Counted from the stretch's first letter, positions 17,259-27,113 are shown. The stretch is 45,266 nucleotides of DNA from Methanobrevibacter oralis (GCF_001639275.1 NZ_LWMU01000042.1:1-45266), one strand, 5' to 3'. Program-made: numbers and translations. Notes: generated by a model not told the origin, from the letters alone.

Positions 17259-18624
17259 ACCACCTGTTACAGATTATGATTACATTGTGGAAAATTGTAC
17301 TTGTGCATTTTGTGGATGTAATTGTGATGATTTAGATTACTTAGTTAAAGATAATCATGTTGTTGCTGTAAGACATGCATGCAGATTAGGAGCAAGTAAA
17401 ATCATGGAAGATATGGATCAAAGGTTACTTGTTCCAATGATTAGGGATGAAAATGGAGAGCTCATGGAAGTAGATTGGGACACTGCTTTAGATAAAGCTG
17501 CTGAATATATTGCTAATTCTATTAGACCAGTATTTTATGGATGGTCTGAAACATCTACTGAATGTATGAAAGAAGGTTTAGAATTAGGTGAGTATATTGG
17601 TGCTGTATTAGATAATCAAGCTACTATCTGTCACGGACCAAGTTTACAAGCTGTACAAAATGCAGGATATCCTATTCAAACTTTAGGGGAAGTTCAAAAC
17701 AGAGCAGATGTCATTGTTTACTCTGGAAGTAATGCTATGAACTCTCACCCAAGACACATGGCTAGATATGCTGTGTTCTGTCGTGGATACTTTAGACAAA
17801 GAGGAAGATTTGATAGAACTGTTGTAACTATGGATCCTAAATTTTCAGATACTGCTAAATGTTCTGATAAATGGATTGGTTTCGAACAAAATGGGGATTA
17901 TGGTTTCTACAATGCTATCCGTGCAGTATTAAAAGGAAAAGAATTATACCAAGATGTAATTTCTGGAATCCCTAAAGAAGATATTTATGAATTATGTGAA
18001 GAAATGAAAAATGCTGAATTTGGTACTCTTTTCTTTGGTTTAGGTTTAACTCATACATTATCTAAACAAAGAAACATAGATATTGCAATTAAAATGATTC
18101 AAGATTTAAACAAATTCTCCAAATGGGGCCTTACTCCAATGAGAGGTCACTTTAATGTAAATGGTTTCAACATTTTCATGGCTTTCGAAACTGGTTTTGC
18201 ATTTGGTGTTGATTTCTGTAGAGGTTACACTAGATATATGTTAGGTGAAACAAACACTATTGATTTACTTACCAGAAAAGAACCTGATTGTTTCATGGTT
18301 ATTGCAGCAGATCCTGGTGCTCACTTCCCAAATGGAGCTAATCAACACTTAGCTGATATTCCTGTAATTCAAATTGATATTCACTGGGGACCATCTACTG
18401 AACTTGCTGATGTAGTATTGCCTGGTTCATTCATTGCTGTCGAATGTGCAGGTACAAGTTATCGTATGGATGGAGTTCCTATTTACATGAAAAAAGCTAT
18501 TGACAAGCCTGAAACATGTCGTGATGACGAATGGATTGTTAGAGAATTAAAAGAAAGAGTAATGAAACTCAGAGAAGAGCCAAATGTCGCTCCAAAATAT
18601 GTGCCTAATCCAAACGCACTCTAA
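17248..18624 (+). CDS. fwdB: FwdB, catalytic subunit of tungsten formylmethanofuran dehydrogenase
   Basis: Reduces CO2 to formate at a tungsten-bis-MGD centre; the formate travels through the enzyme to FwdA for condensation with methanofuran. The 458-residue protein belongs to the molybdopterin oxidoreductase family. The cluster-binding cysteines are in [10 protein letters not shown] (17-26). The metal ligand is Cys128 in ATICHGPS, encoded by TGT at 17629-17631, so this is a cysteine and not a selenocysteine form. ATG 17248 lies 10 bases after GGAGGAG; TTG 17242 is the alternative start. The order here is D-B-A-C, whereas I recall D-A-C-B for Methanothermobacter. Confidence 0.96.
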   Translation: MTYEPPVTDYDYIVENCTCAFCGCNCDDLDYLVKDNHVVAVRHACRLGASKIMEDMDQRLLVPMIRDENGELMEVDWDTALDKAAEYIANSIRPVFYGWSETSTECMKEGLELGEYIGAVLDNQATICHGPSLQAVQNAGYPIQTLGEVQNRADVIVYSGSNAMNSHPRHMARYAVFCRGYFRQRGRFDRTVVTMDPKFSDTAKCSDKWIGFEQNGDYGFYNAIRAVLKGKELYQDVISGIPKEDIYELCEEMKNAEFGTLFFGLGLTHTLSKQRNIDIAIKMIQDLNKFSKWGLTPMRGHFNVNGFNIFMAFETGFAFGVDFCRGYTRYMLGETNTIDLLTRKEPDCFMVIAADPGAHFPNGANQHLADIPVIQIDIHWGPSTELADVVLPGSFIAVECAGTSYRMDGVPIYMKKAIDKPETCRDDEWIVRELKERVMKLREEPNVAPKYVPNPNAL

Positions 18625-18635
18625 ATGGTGATATA

Positions 18636-20345
18636 ATGGAATATATACTTAAAAATGGTATTGTTTACGACCCTGCTAATGGAATCAATGGGGAGAAAAA
18701 AGACGTAATGTTTAAAGATGACATCATCGTAGACAATGTATCATCAGAAGCTAAAGTAATTGATGTCACTAATAAAATTGTCATGCCGGCAGGTGTTGAT
18801 CCTCACTCACATATTGCAGGACCAAAATTAGTTGTTGGTAGATTATACAGACCTGAAGATTCAAGAAGAGGTGTTACTCAGAAAACTAAAGTATTAAGAT
18901 CTGAATCTGGTTTTTCAATTCCAAGTTGTCCAGCAACTGGTTACAGATATTCAAGATTAGGTTATGGTACTGTTGTAGAAGCAGCTATGCCTCCACTTGA
19001 AGCAAAACACACTCACGAAGAAATTGCTACTATTCCTAATATTGATGTTCCAGCTTTACCATTATTTGGTAACAACTGGTTTGTAATGGAATATGCAAAA
19101 GAAAATAATATTGAAGATTTAGCAGCATTTGTATCTGCATGGTTAAAAATATCTAAAGGGTACGGTATTAAAATTGTGAATCCATGTGGTAGTGAAGCAT
19201 GGGGATGGGGTATGAATGTACATGGATACGATGATAAAGCACCTTACTTTGATGTAACATCTAGAGAAGTCGTAATGGCGTTAGCTAAAGCAAATGAAAT
19301 GTTAGGTCTTCCGCATTCTATTCATATTCACCCAAATGACTTAGGTCATCCAGGTAATGTACCTACTACTCTTGCAACTTTAGATTCTGTTAAAAATATT
19401 AAGAAGAGTTCTAATGCTACAATAAGAGATCAAGTTATGCATATTTGTCACTTACAATTCCACTCTTACACTGGTAACAGTTGGAAAGATGCTGCATCTG
19501 GTGCTGAAGAAATTGCTAAATATATTAATTCTCATGATCACATTACTTGTGACGTTGGTCAGGTAACTTTCGATGAAACCACTACTATGACTGCAGATGC
19601 ACCAATGGAATATGATTTATTCAAATTATCTGGATTAAAATGGACCAACAAAGATATTGAATGTGAAACTGCTGCTGGTATTATTCCATGTATTTACTCA
19701 CAAAAAAGTCCAGTTAGTTCTTTACAATGGGCTATTGGTCTTGAATTGTTTTTACACATTGATGATCCATGGAAAGTATGTTTAACAACTGACCATCCTA
19801 ATGCAGGTCCATTTATAAGATATCCAAGAATTATGTCCTGGTTAATGAGTAGTAAAAGAAGAATGGACATGATAGATAATGGTGAAGTACACAAATGGGC
19901 TCATAAAAGAACTACCCTTGGAACTATTGATAGGGAATATGATTTCTATGACATTGCAACTATTACAAGAGCTGCTCCAGCTAAAATCTATGGATTTGAA
20001 GATAGAGGAGCACTTACTCCTGGTTTCAAAGCAGACATTGCAGTATATGACATAAATCCTAATGAAATTGACCCATCACTTCAATATCAAGAAATTGAAG
20101 ATGGTTTCTCCCTTGCAGAGTACACTATTAAAGATGGTCAAATTTTAGTAAAAGATAAAGAAATCGTAAAAGTCAAAGAAAGTCAAAACATATGGGTAAA
20201 TGTAGAAGGATACGAAAAACAAGAACAAAAAGTCATTGATGATATTATGCCGTTCTTCACTCAATATTACTCTGTAAAATGGGAAAATTATCCTGTACAT
20301 GATCACTACGTATCTAACCCAATCAGAATAGATGTTCAAAAATAA
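18636..20345 (+). CDS. fwdA: FwdA, amidohydrolase-like formyltransferase subunit
   Basis: The binuclear-zinc subunit that condenses formate with methanofuran. The 569-residue product shows the amidohydrolase-family metal motif HSHIAGPK (residues about 58-65, [10 protein letters not shown]), a histidine-rich central region ([20 protein letters not shown]) and DHPNAGPF carrying a conserved acidic metal ligand. It starts 11 bases after fwdB with GGTGAT. It is cytosolic and part of the Fwd complex. Length and motif order are normal for FwdA. Confidence 0.96.
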   Translation: MEYILKNGIVYDPANGINGEKKDVMFKDDIIVDNVSSEAKVIDVTNKIVMPAGVDPHSHIAGPKLVVGRLYRPEDSRRGVTQKTKVLRSESGFSIPSCPATGYRYSRLGYGTVVEAAMPPLEAKHTHEEIATIPNIDVPALPLFGNNWFVMEYAKENNIEDLAAFVSAWLKISKGYGIKIVNPCGSEAWGWGMNVHGYDDKAPYFDVTSREVVMALAKANEMLGLPHSIHIHPNDLGHPGNVPTTLATLDSVKNIKKSSNATIRDQVMHICHLQFHSYTGNSWKDAASGAEEIAKYINSHDHITCDVGQVTFDETTTMTADAPMEYDLFKLSGLKWTNKDIECETAAGIIPCIYSQKSPVSSLQWAIGLELFLHIDDPWKVCLTTDHPNAGPFIRYPRIMSWLMSSKRRMDMIDNGEVHKWAHKRTTLGTIDREYDFYDIATITRAAPAKIYGFEDRGALTPGFKADIAVYDINPNEIDPSLQYQEIEDGFSLAEYTIKDGQILVKDKEIVKVKESQNIWVNVEGYEKQEQKVIDDIMPFFTQYYSVKWENYPVHDHYVSNPIRIDVQK

Positions 20346-20357
20346 GGGGTGTTCAAT

Positions 20358-21224
20358 TTGAAAACAATAACTTTTGATCAAATAAAAACTTCTTCAATTG
20401 CATTAGAATTTGATGAAGTAATTCCAGATGAAATTTATTCTTGGACTGAAGCAGATTTTGCTAAATATCAAGTACCAATTGGAAATTCTAGATTTCCAAT
20501 TACTGATTTCTTCAAAATAACAGTTGAAGGTGAAGCTGATGGACCTGCAGATGTTAAAATGATCCTTAACGGAGATTTAAACAGAGTAAAATACATCGGT
20601 TGTAAAATGAGTGATGGTGAAATTATTTGTAACAGTAGCGTGGATCTTCACGTAGGTGCTGAAATGAGTGGTGGATCTATCCTTGTTAAAGGTAATGCAG
20701 CAGCTCATGCAGGAAGAGAAATGAGTGGTGGATACCTTGAAATTGAAGGTGATACTAAAGAATTCACAGGAGCTTCTTACATTGGTGAATGGAGAGGCAT
20801 GACTGGTGGTCAAATCCTTGTTCGTGGTAATGCTGGAAAACAATGTGGAGAATGTTTAACTGGTGGAAGAATTCATGTTATGGGTAATTGTGATATCTTA
20901 GCTGGTATTCACATGACCAAAGGTATTATTGAAATTGAAGGTGATGTAAATCGTTGGCCTGGTGGTCAAATGAAAAACGGAAACATTATCATTCACGGTT
21001 TCCTTGGTAGATTACTCGAAGGATTTGTGCTTGATGGTATTGTCGTTGATCCTGTAGTTGAAGGGGTTGTATTCGAAGGTAAATTTATTAAATATACTGG
21101 AGACATTGGTTTAAATGGTAAAGGTTCTCTATTTTTAGATGCTGAAGCTAATAAAGAAAAATTAACAGAATATGGAGAATTAGACGACGAATATACTTCA
21201 ATTAGAGAATATAGGAATTTATAA
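20358..21224 (+). CDS. fwdC: FwdC, beta-helix subunit (GXGXG-like domain)
   Basis: Structural subunit with a right-handed beta-helix related to the glutamate synthase alpha-subunit C-terminal domain. The 288 residues carry repeated G-G-x-I/L-x-(V/I)-x-G-(N/D) turns such as [20 protein letters not shown] and [11 protein letters not shown], then [35 protein letters not shown] and [13 protein letters not shown] 20358 is preferred to GTG 20349 because GGGGTG (20346-20351) then lies at proper spacing. Last subunit gene of the operon; a T-rich terminator follows. Confidence 0.94.
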   Translation: MKTITFDQIKTSSIALEFDEVIPDEIYSWTEADFAKYQVPIGNSRFPITDFFKITVEGEADGPADVKMILNGDLNRVKYIGCKMSDGEIICNSSVDLHVGAEMSGGSILVKGNAAAHAGREMSGGYLEIEGDTKEFTGASYIGEWRGMTGGQILVRGNAGKQCGECLTGGRIHVMGNCDILAGIHMTKGIIEIEGDVNRWPGGQMKNGNIIIHGFLGRLLEGFVLDGIVVDPVVEGVVFEGKFIKYTGDIGLNGKGSLFLDAEANKEKLTEYGELDDEYTSIREYRNL

Positions 21225-21232
21225 TTCCTTTA

Positions 21233-21250
21233 ATTCTTTTTTTCTTTTTT
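21233..21250 (+). terminator. T-rich terminator after fwdC
   Basis: ATTCTTTTTTTCTTTTTT lies 9-26 bases after the fwdC stop. Read-through into the next small gene is possible because that gene has little promoter space. Confidence 0.5.
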
Positions 21251-21276
21251 ATAACTATTTAGTTGTAGTTGATATT

Positions 21277-21567
21277 ATGGTAAAAGAGATTCAGATGTCT
21301 ATAGAGGATACAATTGAATATGTTAGAAATAATGTTAAAGTTGCTGATATTTTAGAAATTTCATATAATCGTATTTTTGCTCCTGGTGAAGTTCTAGGTA
21401 TTGTTGAAGAAGATGAAATAACTGGGGAAGGACTTAGAGTTAATTTACAATTGACTGGTGAAATTTTAAATCAAGCTGTTGAAATAGATTTGGATACAAT
21501 AGCTGATGATTTACTAGAAATGAGACATGTTCATGATGATGAAGAAATCATCATCGAAGTTTTATAG
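21277..21567 (+). CDS. Small acidic protein of unknown function, paralogue 1
   Basis: A 96-residue protein I do not recognise with certainty; it may belong to a methanogen-specific DUF (DUF2097 is my guess, unchecked). It shares with the next gene an N-terminal helix beginning with a (S/T)xx(D/E)(T/A)(I/V)(E/D)Y pattern, the nearly identical ISYNRIFA(P/E)GEVL block (residues about 34-46), a hydrophobic strand and an acidic C-terminal half (DEEIIIEVL). There are no cysteines, signal peptide or membrane segment. It lies 52 bases after fwdC on the same strand, so it may be co-expressed with Fwd. A start at ATG 21295 is possible. Confidence 0.75.
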   Translation: MVKEIQMSIEDTIEYVRNNVKVADILEISYNRIFAPGEVLGIVEEDEITGEGLRVNLQLTGEILNQAVEIDLDTIADDLLEMRHVHDDEEIIIEVL

Positions 21568-21603
21568 CTATTTATTTTTATTTTTTATTTTTCATATTGT
21601 TCG

Positions 21604-21640
21604 ATGTTTTACAAACAAAGTTTTATATTAAGTAAAACAT
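21604..21640. promoter_or_regulatory. 9-bp inverted repeat flanking a TATA box
   Basis: ATGTTTTAC (21604-21612) and GTAAAACAT (21632-21640) are perfect arms separated by 19 bases that contain TTTTATATTA (21621-21630), a good TATA box for the next gene. Transcription would start near 21650, just before the GGAG site at 21653. A dimeric factor bound here would block or shape promoter access. Confidence 0.55.
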
Positions 21641-21665
21641 AAGTATCTACAAGGAGTTGAGTTTT

Positions 21666-21956
21666 ATGAAAAAATTAAAATTAACAACTAAAGAAGCTGT
21701 AGATTATTTAAAAAAAGAGGTAAAAATTCATGATAATCTCGAAATTTCTTATAATAGGATTTTTGCTGAAGGAGAAGTTTTAAACATGGATTTTTCTGAA
21801 TATTTTGGAAAAACAGGATTTAAAATGTTAATATCTCTTGATGCTGATTCAATTAATCCAACCATTGAAATTGATGTATACGAAATACAAGAGGATTTAA
21901 TTGAATTTGTACATACGCCCTTGAATGGGGAAGAAGTGGAGGTAACTGTAATTTAA
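21666..21956 (+). CDS. Small acidic protein of unknown function, paralogue 2
   Basis: A 96-residue paralogue of the preceding gene, sharing the ISYNRIFAxGEVL core and overall layout but with a lysine-rich N-terminus (MKKLKLTTKEAVDYLKKEVK). Residues after the core differ (NMDFSEYFGKTGFKMLISLD), and the C-terminus is again acidic. The ATG at 21666 is 9 bases after GGAG (21653-21656); a TTG at 21657 is less likely. It has its own TATA box inside an inverted repeat. Its stop abuts the convergent nrpR stop with no bases between. Function unknown. Confidence 0.75.
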   Translation: MKKLKLTTKEAVDYLKKEVKIHDNLEISYNRIFAEGEVLNMDFSEYFGKTGFKMLISLDADSINPTIEIDVYEIQEDLIEFVHTPLNGEEVEVTVI

Positions 21957-23636
21957 TTACAGCTTATCCATTTTTTCGAAAGGCATTAATTTTTCAATAG
22001 CTTTTACATCAATATTTATTCCTTTTTCTTTAATTGAGCATATTAAGTTAAGTCCACTTCCAGTTACAACACCAAAATTGTATTTATCTACTTTTGCATT
22101 ATAAATTAATTCTCGCGGTTTTCCGATTTTATAAATTGAAAATCCTATTTTTTCTAGAATATCAATGTAATAAATGGCTTTATCTCTTGATACATAGGGT
22201 ATTTCTTTTAAACTAGCTAATATTTTTTTAGTACTTGTATTTTCAGTAATTGATGTCATATTTTTAGCTAAAAAAATTTTGTGTGGATCAATAGATGTAC
22301 TATTATAAGAAATTAAATCTATGAATAATGGATGTTCATTTAGTTCTAATAACCCTCCATATTGGGGAGTACTCATTATTCCATTATTAATTAATAATCC
22401 ATCAATACTTAGACTACATATTGTAGCTATTCCTATTTTATCATCATCATGGGGGTGTTTTATAATTTTATAATAGGGATTAACATATTCTAGATTATTA
22501 TTATAAGTTTCTTTCATAATTGAAAGAGCAGAGTCTATTTGGTCTTTTTTAATATATGAAACATTGGATATTATATCTCCTTTTTTGGTTTTAACATCAA
22601 AATTTACTTGTTGGATTAAATTCCAAGATTTTGAAAGTAAAGATGGGACTTTTGTTTGGTTTTTATTGCAATTTTTTAATATTTTCTTAGTTTGCATTGA
22701 TAAAGGAGATAATTTTTCGAAATTTTGAATTTCTTCAGCTTTTTTTATATCTATTTGGTGATTTGATTCTTGTATTGCACAAAAAGGGGTTATTCCACCA
22801 ACAATAACTATTCCCACCATGCCTTGAGGAACTGGAATTCCTAATGTGTCTTCCCCATCTTCTGAAATTTCAATAATTCCACTTATTCCTATTTTTTTAA
22901 GGTTTTCAAAGATGTTTATAGCTTTTTTTCGACTAATGCTTGGAATAAGTCTAAAATTAGCTGGTATGTACCCATTTCCATTATCTATAATATCTAAAAT
23001 AGAAGTCATTCCAGGTGTTATAAATGCTTCAAGTGGTGTTATTGACGTTTTTTTATATGAAATCAATTCCGTGAATTTGTCTGGGTGATAATCTTTAATT
23101 TTAAGAAGTCCACCATAAAGTGGTTGTGAGGGAATTTTTTCATTTAATAAAATTCCATCAATTGTTGTTCCACAAATTGTTTGAATTTCGATTTCATCTT
23201 CATTTTTAATTTCATTTAAATGAAAATAGTGACTAACAGAAAGGCCATTATCAGAAATATATTTCATTATATTAATAGCTTCTTCATCATAAATCGTTGC
23301 AGTATTTATTACCACATTTCCCTTTTGATTCATATAGCTAAAATTAGTTAAATAAATCATTTCTTTAATTTTGGAGTTTACAAAATCAACTTGTTCATAG
23401 ACTAATCCTTTATCTAATTTTTCTTTTCCGAGTTCTGTGATTCGTCTTCCAGAATAGCCTATTCGTTTAGTATATCCTTTTTCATCTAAGATTTTCATAT
23501 GGTAACGTACAGCACGTTCACCTAAGTTAAAACCTTTATTTTTTAATTTATCAGCTATTATTTTAGAACCAGTTGGATCTTCTTGTTCATTTAGAATTCT
23601 TAAAATTTCCATCATTCTGTCATCTGATTCTGACAT
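21957..23636 (-). CDS. nrpR: NrpR, global nitrogen transcriptional repressor
   Basis: Represses nitrogen-assimilation genes in euryarchaea; 2-oxoglutarate releases it from DNA (family knowledge). The 559-residue product has an N-terminal winged helix (about 1-75: MMEILRILNEQEDPTGSKII followed by LGERAVRYHMKILDEKGYTKR), then two homologous NrpR (DUF128) domains at about 80-300 and 320-555. Each contains a TICG/CS-(T/L)(I/S)DG(I/L)L element and a PLYGG/TPQYGG motif. The two-domain, single-polypeptide form matches the archetype. It lies 40 bases downstream of glnA on the same strand, so it is probably transcribed from the NrpR-controlled glnA promoter, giving negative autoregulation. Confidence 0.95.
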   Translation of the reverse strand: MSESDDRMMEILRILNEQEDPTGSKIIADKLKNKGFNLGERAVRYHMKILDEKGYTKRIGYSGRRITELGKEKLDKGLVYEQVDFVNSKIKEMIYLTNFSYMNQKGNVVINTATIYDEEAINIMKYISDNGLSVSHYFHLNEIKNEDEIEIQTICGTTIDGILLNEKIPSQPLYGGLLKIKDYHPDKFTELISYKKTSITPLEAFITPGMTSILDIIDNGNGYIPANFRLIPSISRKKAINIFENLKKIGISGIIEISEDGEDTLGIPVPQGMVGIVIVGGITPFCAIQESNHQIDIKKAEEIQNFEKLSPLSMQTKKILKNCNKNQTKVPSLLSKSWNLIQQVNFDVKTKKGDIISNVSYIKKDQIDSALSIMKETYNNNLEYVNPYYKIIKHPHDDDKIGIATICSLSIDGLLINNGIMSTPQYGGLLELNEHPLFIDLISYNSTSIDPHKIFLAKNMTSITENTSTKKILASLKEIPYVSRDKAIYYIDILEKIGFSIYKIGKPRELIYNAKVDKYNFGVVTGSGLNLICSIKEKGINIDVKAIEKLMPFEKMDKL

Positions 23637-23676
23637 GAATTAAGCTCCATTAAGCTAATAAAAAATAATATTTAGT

Positions 23677-25032
23677 TTAAATATCTAAATATTTTTTTTG
23701 TTCGTATCCAAATACTTGAACACGATATTCATCCCATTCTTTGTATTTGAGTTCCAAGAATTTTTCACTAACATGACTACCTAATGCATTTAATATGAGT
23801 GGGTCTTCTTCAAGAGCATGATAAGCTTCCCATAAACTTGATGGTAAAACTTTAATACCCATTGCTTCTCTTTCTTCTTCACTTAATTGATAAATGTTAA
23901 TCTCGGTAGGGTCGCCTGGATCGATTTTATTAACAATACCATCAACACCCGCTTCTAACATTACAGCAAATGCTAAATAAGGATTACATGCTGGATCGGG
24001 TGCTCTATATTCAATACGAGTAGCTTTTCCACGAGCAGCTGGAACTCTAATTAATGCTGATCTGTTTTTAAGACCATATGCTCTGTATACTGGAGCTTCA
24101 TAACCAGGCACTAAACGTTTATATGAATTTACAATTGGATTTGTAATTGCAGTTATAGCTGGAGCATGTGCAAGTAATCCTCCCATAAAGTAAATTGCAT
24201 CTTTTGATAATCCATTTTCACTATTTGGATCTGAAAATAAGTTTTTATCTCCTTTAAACACAGATTGGTGACAATGCATACCACTACCATTTACTCCAAA
24301 GAATGGTTTTGGCATAAATGTTACTCTATAGTCCATTTGATCAAAAGTAGCCATATTGTCTACTATAGCTTTAATAGCTTGTTTAAATGTGATTACTGCA
24401 TCAGCAGTTTTTAATGCCTCTTTGAATTTAAACGCTATTTCATTTTGACCTGGAGCTACTTCGTGGTGAGAAGCTTCAACTTCAAAATCAAGTTCTTCTA
24501 AATTTAAAGTTAATTCTCTTCTAAAATCTGGTCCTTTATCGAGAGGTTCTACATCAAAATAACCTGCTTCATCATAGGGTAAGGGATATCCTTCCTCATC
24601 AATATCTACAATAAAAAATTCTGGCTCTGGACCAATATTATATTGTAGTCCTTTTTTAGCTAATTTAGCTAATGATTTTTTTAAAACGCTTCTTGGGTCT
24701 CCAACAAATGGTTCATGTTCGGGAGTCCATACATCACAAATAAATCTGCATACAGCTGATTCTTCAGGTCTCCATGATAATCTGGAGTAAGTATTAATAT
24801 CTGGTTTTAATACCAAATCACTTTCATTAATTCCAACAAATCCTTCAATTGAAGATCCATCAAATAACATTCCTTCAACGAATAAGTCTTCCATATCACT
24901 TTCTTTAAATGGAATTACAATATTTTTTACACTTCCATTAATGTCGACAAATTGTAAACGGATAAATTTAATATTATCCTCTTTCATTTGTTCGATTACT
25001 CTTTGCATTTTTTCTTTCTCTATTTTGTTCAT
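23677..25032 (-). CDS. glnA: Glutamine synthetase, type I
   Basis: Forms glutamine from glutamate, ammonia and ATP. The 451-residue protein shows GSI signatures: [41 protein letters not shown] and the ATP-binding [13 protein letters not shown]. The listed start is ATG 25032 (MNKIEKEKM), preceded by AGGATTTG; the codon just before is TTG in frame. First gene of glnA-nrpR, preceded by an NrpR operator. Confidence 0.96.
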   Translation of the reverse strand: MNKIEKEKMQRVIEQMKEDNIKFIRLQFVDINGSVKNIVIPFKESDMEDLFVEGMLFDGSSIEGFVGINESDLVLKPDINTYSRLSWRPEESAVCRFICDVWTPEHEPFVGDPRSVLKKSLAKLAKKGLQYNIGPEPEFFIVDIDEEGYPLPYDEAGYFDVEPLDKGPDFRRELTLNLEELDFEVEASHHEVAPGQNEIAFKFKEALKTADAVITFKQAIKAIVDNMATFDQMDYRVTFMPKPFFGVNGSGMHCHQSVFKGDKNLFSDPNSENGLSKDAIYFMGGLLAHAPAITAITNPIVNSYKRLVPGYEAPVYRAYGLKNRSALIRVPAARGKATRIEYRAPDPACNPYLAFAVMLEAGVDGIVNKIDPGDPTEINIYQLSEEEREAMGIKVLPSSLWEAYHALEEDPLILNALGSHVSEKFLELKYKEWDEYRVQVFGYEQKKYLDI

Positions 25033-25078
25033 CAAATCCTACTCCAATATTTTCATAATATTGAGTTCGAAAATAGTC

Positions 25079-25092
25079 GGAATGTATCTTCC
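25079..25092. promoter_or_regulatory. NrpR operator GGAA-N6-TTCC upstream of glnA
   Basis: GGAATGTATCTTCC matches the published methanogen NrpR operator form GGAA-N6-TTCC exactly. It sits about 30-45 bases downstream of the glnA TATA box on the minus strand, at or just after the expected transcription start, which is the classical repressor position. Confidence 0.8.
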
Positions 25093-25118
25093 TATATGAC
25101 TAGTATATTCTTGACTAA

Positions 25119-25128
25119 TATATATAAA
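25119..25128 (-). promoter_or_regulatory. TATA box of glnA
   Basis: On the minus strand this reads TTTATATATA, preceded by an AAAAGT-type BRE. Transcription would start near 25098, giving a leader of about 65 bases. The remaining sequence of 25133-25286, between glnA and the ThiF-like gene, is AT-rich without a gene. Confidence 0.6.
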
Positions 25129-25286
25129 ACTTTTGAAAATTAGAATGATAGCTATTTTTTTATTGTTTCTAGTATAATAATGTTTATGGTTAATCTTTTT
25201 TGATTAAATATAATCTATAATTTTAAAAAATTAATAAATATTTGTTTAATTATGGTTCATAAATAGGTAAAAAATTGATTTATTGT

Positions 25287-26042
25287 TTAAATCTCTTGTA
25301 ACTTAAAGGAAGATAAATCTAATAAATCGAAACTTAACATTTTAGGTGCAATCGTAAGTTTTCCAATCCCTGTTAAAAATTTAAAAGCTTCAAATGCTTC
25401 TAAACATCCAAGTATATTGGCTGTAGGTCCGATAACCGGTGGTACTTTGGATGTTAGTTCATTTAAAGATTTTAAAATATCATCTGTTAATTGTTTACCA
25501 TCAGATGCTAAGTTAAACATTTTTTCATAAGTAATTTTATTTTCTGGCATAAATACGGTAACTTGACCTAATGTTCCATGTAATGCTCCATGTATATAGG
25601 GGATTTCTTTTTCTTTAGCTGTTCTTGAGGCGATTACTCTTGTTAAAACATTATCAAGAGCATCAATTACAATATCTGAGTCATTGATAATTTCATTGAT
25701 GTTTTCATCACTGATGTGTTCTGTATAATTAGTTACTTTAACATAAGGATTGATTAACCTAACTTTTTCTTTTGCAACAACACTTTTTTCAAGACCAATA
25801 TTATTTAAACTAGATAATGATTGTCGATTGAGGTTAGATATGTCAAATATGTCTTCATCAATAAGAACAAGCTCACCAATTCCCATTCTTGCTAACATTT
25901 CAATTGTCTGCCCACCAATTCCACCACAACCAATAACTGTAATTTTTCCATTTTTAAATCTTTCTTGCTCACTTCTGCTTACAATACTCATTTGACGACT
26001 TGCAATTTCCCAGTATCCATCACCAATATATCTTGTTGGCAT
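25287..26042 (-). CDS. ThiF/MoeB/HesA-family E1-like protein without cysteine motifs
   Basis: A 251-residue member of the E1-like adenylyltransferase family. The nucleotide-binding loop is GCGGIGG (38-44), followed by VLIDEDIFDISNLNRQ, the conserved D..N..RQ adenylation signature, and IVIDALDNVLTRV. Typical members adenylate the C-terminus of a ubiquitin-like sulfur carrier. Here I see neither the paired CXXC zinc motifs nor a candidate catalytic Cys in the crossover region; the only cysteines are in GCGG and LGCLEAF. It may adenylate without thioester transfer, or a partner may supply sulfur. Its ATG abuts the stop of the upstream aldo-keto reductase-like gene, indicating tight coupling. Confidence 0.8.
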   Translation of the reverse strand: MPTRYIGDGYWEIASRQMSIVSRSEQERFKNGKITVIGCGGIGGQTIEMLARMGIGELVLIDEDIFDISNLNRQSLSSLNNIGLEKSVVAKEKVRLINPYVKVTNYTEHISDENINEIINDSDIVIDALDNVLTRVIASRTAKEKEIPYIHGALHGTLGQVTVFMPENKITYEKMFNLASDGKQLTDDILKSLNELTSKVPPVIGPTANILGCLEAFEAFKFLTGIGKLTIAPKMLSFDLLDLSSFKLQEI

Positions 26043-27113
26043 TTAATCACCTTCAAAGCATTCATTAACTTTTTGGAGTTCTTCAGCAATATTTATCATT
26101 TGAGGGCATAAATGTTCACATTCCTCACACATTGTACAACTATCTGCTCTTGTTCCATCTTCAAGCAATTCAAAATAATATTTAGCACTAGCTTGGGGAT
26201 TGTTTAACATTTTTGCCACATTGTATTCTCTAAAACAATACGGAATATTAACTCCTTGAGGACAAGGTAAACAGTGATTACAAATATCACACATGTTTCC
26301 TTTATGTTGCCAATATTCTATTGCTACGGCTCTAATGATTTCACAATCATTTTCACTAAATGAATTAACATAACTTCTTGAAGCAACTTCTATATGTTCT
26401 TTTAGATTTTCCAAACTTTTAATGTTATTTATAAGGCAATGAACATCATCTCTATTCCAGATATATTGAAGTGCCCATTCGAGAGGAGTTCGTTTAATAT
26501 CTGAATAGTCAAATAATTCTTTAATTTCTATTGGAATATTTTCAATTAAACAGTTATTTCTTAAAGGATTTTTAACAATACTTCCTAGGTTTAAGTTTTT
26601 TAAATGTTCAAGTCCTTGAGTACCTGCTCTATAATGCTCATCAATATAACTCATTTGGCTTGTAACAATTTCAAATTTAGGATAATCATCTAAGATTTCC
26701 ACTAAATAATCCATTTCCATATAAGCTTCAAATCCTAAATGTTTTACAGTACCATTGGATAAAATATTATCTAAAAAGTCTAAGAGATTTAATTCTTTTA
26801 ATTCATTAAAATCAGGACCAGTTAATCTTATTTGATAAATATCAATATAATCAGTATTGAGTTTTCTAAGTTTTTCGTTTAAATCATTTTTAAAGTTTTT
26901 TGAATCAAGTTTGGCTTGAATTAAAATTTCATCTCTATAATCATTTTCCTTTAAGAATTCTCCAATTTGGCTATTATTAGAAGTTTCTATAAAATTAACC
27001 CCATTGTCAATAGCATATTTAAATATATTTTCACTTTCATTTATTGGAATTTCATTTCCTAAACCCAGAATAGAAATATTTTCATTTGTTTTTCCCAATT
27101 TTCTATATAACAT
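26043..27113 (-). CDS. Aldo-keto reductase-like protein with C-terminal 2[4Fe-4S] domain
   Basis: The 356-residue product combines a TIM-barrel aldo-keto reductase domain (1-270) with a ferredoxin-like tail: CDICNHCLPCP (near 282) and CTMCEECEHLCP (near 333). Members of this family are annotated as predicted oxidoreductases. The usual D-Y-K-H catalytic tetrad is poorly kept: the DTAxxY position reads ETSNNS, the LYQxH position reads IYQIR, and only the lysine (QAK) is recognisable. It may have lost classical reductase activity and act as an electron-transfer or radical-type partner. Ribosome-binding site GAGGATTAAATG. First gene of a two-gene operon with the ThiF-like gene. Confidence 0.8.
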   Translation of the reverse strand: MLYRKLGKTNENISILGLGNEIPINESENIFKYAIDNGVNFIETSNNSQIGEFLKENDYRDEILIQAKLDSKNFKNDLNEKLRKLNTDYIDIYQIRLTGPDFNELKELNLLDFLDNILSNGTVKHLGFEAYMEMDYLVEILDDYPKFEIVTSQMSYIDEHYRAGTQGLEHLKNLNLGSIVKNPLRNNCLIENIPIEIKELFDYSDIKRTPLEWALQYIWNRDDVHCLINNIKSLENLKEHIEVASRSYVNSFSENDCEIIRAVAIEYWQHKGNMCDICNHCLPCPQGVNIPYCFREYNVAKMLNNPQASAKYYFELLEDGTRADSCTMCEECEHLCPQMINIAEELQKVNECFEGD

